Below, one piece after another: positions 5,743 through 6,944 of a stretch of DNA of 6,944 nt (position 1 is the stretch's first letter; every line of letters starts with the position of its first letter). Made by a program: the position numbers and the translations under genes. This stretch comes from an uncultured Ruminococcus sp. (GTDB lineage: Bacteria > Bacillota > Clostridia > Oscillospirales > Acutalibacteraceae), in contig CADBRK010000271.1 in NCBI GenBank assembly GCA_902797065.1, positions 1-6,944 on the forward strand. The letters are read 5' to 3'. The notes under the pieces were generated by a model. The model ran no database searches. It saw only the letters and a program-made list of their open reading frames with translations, and had not been told where the DNA came from.

Positions 5743-6906
5743 GTGAATCAAGAAAAAGCAGACAAAAAAATCGATAAAAATAAAGAAATCCGTAAGCTGT
5801 CCAGGACAGAAATTTTGGAACTGCTGATCGATCAGATGAAAGAAAATGAACGGTTAAAAGCAAAGCTGAACGAAGCAGAAAAAAAGCTTGCTGATAGGAC
5901 CATATCTATTGAAAATTCAGGTTCTATTGCAGAAGCAGCACTTAAGATAAGCGGAATTTTCGAGGGATTTGAGTGGGTAGACAAATATATGCAGGCTATT
6001 GAAAACGGTAACTACTGGATATCCTCTTCCGGTCCAAATTCTGCCGGCGTATACACGAATATCGATGGTACCGTAAAACAGATTTTCATTTTGGCTACTT
6101 CTGATTACGCCGGAAGTACACAATTTAGTGGTTACGGTAATTATATGCCGGAAATCACAGGTCTTGAGTTCGACAGAGATACGGGTAAATTGACTGTAAA
6201 GTGGACATGTTACAGTTCTGAGTACTCACAGACGGAATATCCTACTTTATATAATTATATCAATTTCGGCAACGATATTATTCAGGTTGATACAGAGGTA
6301 CTTGATAATTTGTCCGACGCTGTGTATGATTCGATTGTTTTGTCTGTTACTCAGGACGCATCTCAAGTTGTTCACTATTCATATTCAGATGATCAAAGCA
6401 AAACCGCATCTTTCAAAACTGACTACAGACTTGTTCCCGGTGAATTGACATTTACCAAATCATATGTTGCACCGGTCACAACGGCTAAGTATATGGGAGC
6501 TTCGTTTGAATATACCATCACAGCTTCTAAGAAGGACGGTCAGACATCTCATGATGCACTGAGATATATTGTTGATGATCTGCCGGTACAGTTGTTCATC
6601 AATGATTCTAACATGAGGAAGATGTTCTATGATGATCCTTATGGAGAGTATCTGACGGTCTATATTACTAACGCTACACTTTGCAAGCCTTTGAGTGGTG
6701 CAAAGCTTGACAGTTACCCCGGAAATAGTGTCGGCAGCAATACTGAATACTGTTTGCCGCTTATAACCACTGCAGAGCAAAACAGCTCGTATACCGGTCT
6801 TGTTACCGCTTTAACAAATCACGTGGAATACACCACAGGTAATACTATTGTAATTACAATAGGTGATTGCAAAAGTCAATGCGACAATATTCTCATCAAG
6901 AAATAA
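5743..6906 (+). CDS. Unrecognised protein: N-terminal coiled-coil module plus long beta-rich region
   Basis: A 387-aa protein starting at GTG. Residues 1-18 are very lysine-rich. Residues 19-53 (LSRTEILELLIDQ onward) read as an amphipathic helix or coiled coil. Residues 54-75 contain IENSGSIAEAALKISGIFEG. From memory, this LSR-ELLE...GSIAEAAL...FE pattern recurs at the N-terminus of many uncharacterised Firmicutes proteins, some auto-labelled 'DNA repair protein' without good support. Residues about 85-387 match nothing I know. They are rich in T, S, Y, V and G, suggesting beta structure, and hold five Cys including a C-terminal CKSQC. There is no signal peptide, transmembrane helix, dockerin or catalytic motif I can identify, so the location is uncertain: cytoplasmic by its N-terminus although the rest looks like a surface or adhesin-like fold. 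It has its own AT-rich upstream region and a possible downstream gene 20 nt away. No function is assigned. Confidence 0.85.
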   Translation: MNQEKADKKIDKNKEIRKLSRTEILELLIDQMKENERLKAKLNEAEKKLADRTISIENSGSIAEAALKISGIFEGFEWVDKYMQAIENGNYWISSSGPNSAGVYTNIDGTVKQIFILATSDYAGSTQFSGYGNYMPEITGLEFDRDTGKLTVKWTCYSSEYSQTEYPTLYNYINFGNDIIQVDTEVLDNLSDAVYDSIVLSVTQDASQVVHYSYSDDQSKTASFKTDYRLVPGELTFTKSYVAPVTTAKYMGASFEYTITASKKDGQTSHDALRYIVDDLPVQLFINDSNMRKMFYDDPYGEYLTVYITNATLCKPLSGAKLDSYPGNSVGSNTEYCLPLITTAEQNSSYTGLVTALTNHVEYTTGNTIVITIGDCKSQCDNILIKK

Positions 6907-6926
6907 TAATTCTATACAAGCAGAGC

Positions 6927-6944
6927 ATGAGTAAAAGATCAAAA
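6927..6944 (+). CDS. Possible start of the next gene, 3' partial
   Basis: An ATG at 6927 opens a frame (MSKRSK) to the window edge, 20 nt after the previous stop. The Lys/Arg-rich opening is a plausible protein N-terminus and there is no terminator between. The upstream agcagag is a poor RBS and only six codons are visible, so this is tentative. Confidence 0.3.

Overview
The window looks like a chromosomal segment from a fibre- or starch-degrading anaerobic Firmicute of the Ruminococcus / [Eubacterium] siraeum type (Oscillospiraceae). Three things point this way: a type I dockerin on a Thr/Asp/Glu-rich linker (the cellulosome/amylosome hallmark), an NfnAB electron-bifurcating transhydrogenase (a strict-anaerobe enzyme), and low-to-moderate GC with purine-rich Shine-Dalgarno sites. 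The species cannot be fixed from the sequence alone. All genes lie on the + strand.

Layout. (1) 1-1590: the 3' part of a secreted dockerin protein whose 5' end lies outside the window. It has an unrecognised N-terminal part, a probable Ig-like module, a repetitive acidic linker and a C-terminal dockerin, followed by a strong hairpin terminator (1606-1642). (2) 1748-3989: nfnA and nfnB, preceded by a credible sigma-A-type promoter (1679-1707). They encode the NADH-dependent reduced ferredoxin:NADP+ oxidoreductase. (3) 4020-5399: a membrane-anchored or secreted CE4 (NodB-type) polysaccharide deacetylase with all its catalytic motifs. It lies 30 nt after nfnB with no visible terminator between them, so it may be read through from nfnAB. 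It ends in a Thr/Asp/Glu-rich tail like the dockerin protein's linker but has no dockerin. A hairpin follows (5423-5453). (4) 5400-5742: an AT-rich gap with no gene and a cluster of inverted repeats, including a 20-bp perfect palindrome. (5) 5743-6906: an unrecognised 387-aa protein starting at GTG. It joins a short charged coiled-coil module to a long, probably beta-rich region with no signal peptide or membrane segment. (6) 6927 onward: a possible start of a further gene, cut by the window edge.

How they fit. The dockerin protein and the deacetylase act outside the membrane, probably on plant polysaccharide or the cell's own wall, while NfnAB balances NADH, ferredoxin and NADPH in the cytoplasm for biosynthesis during fermentation. 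I see no mobile element, CRISPR array, tRNA or rRNA. The least explained part is 5637-6944: the palindrome cluster, the chimeric coiled-coil protein and its possible downstream partner.
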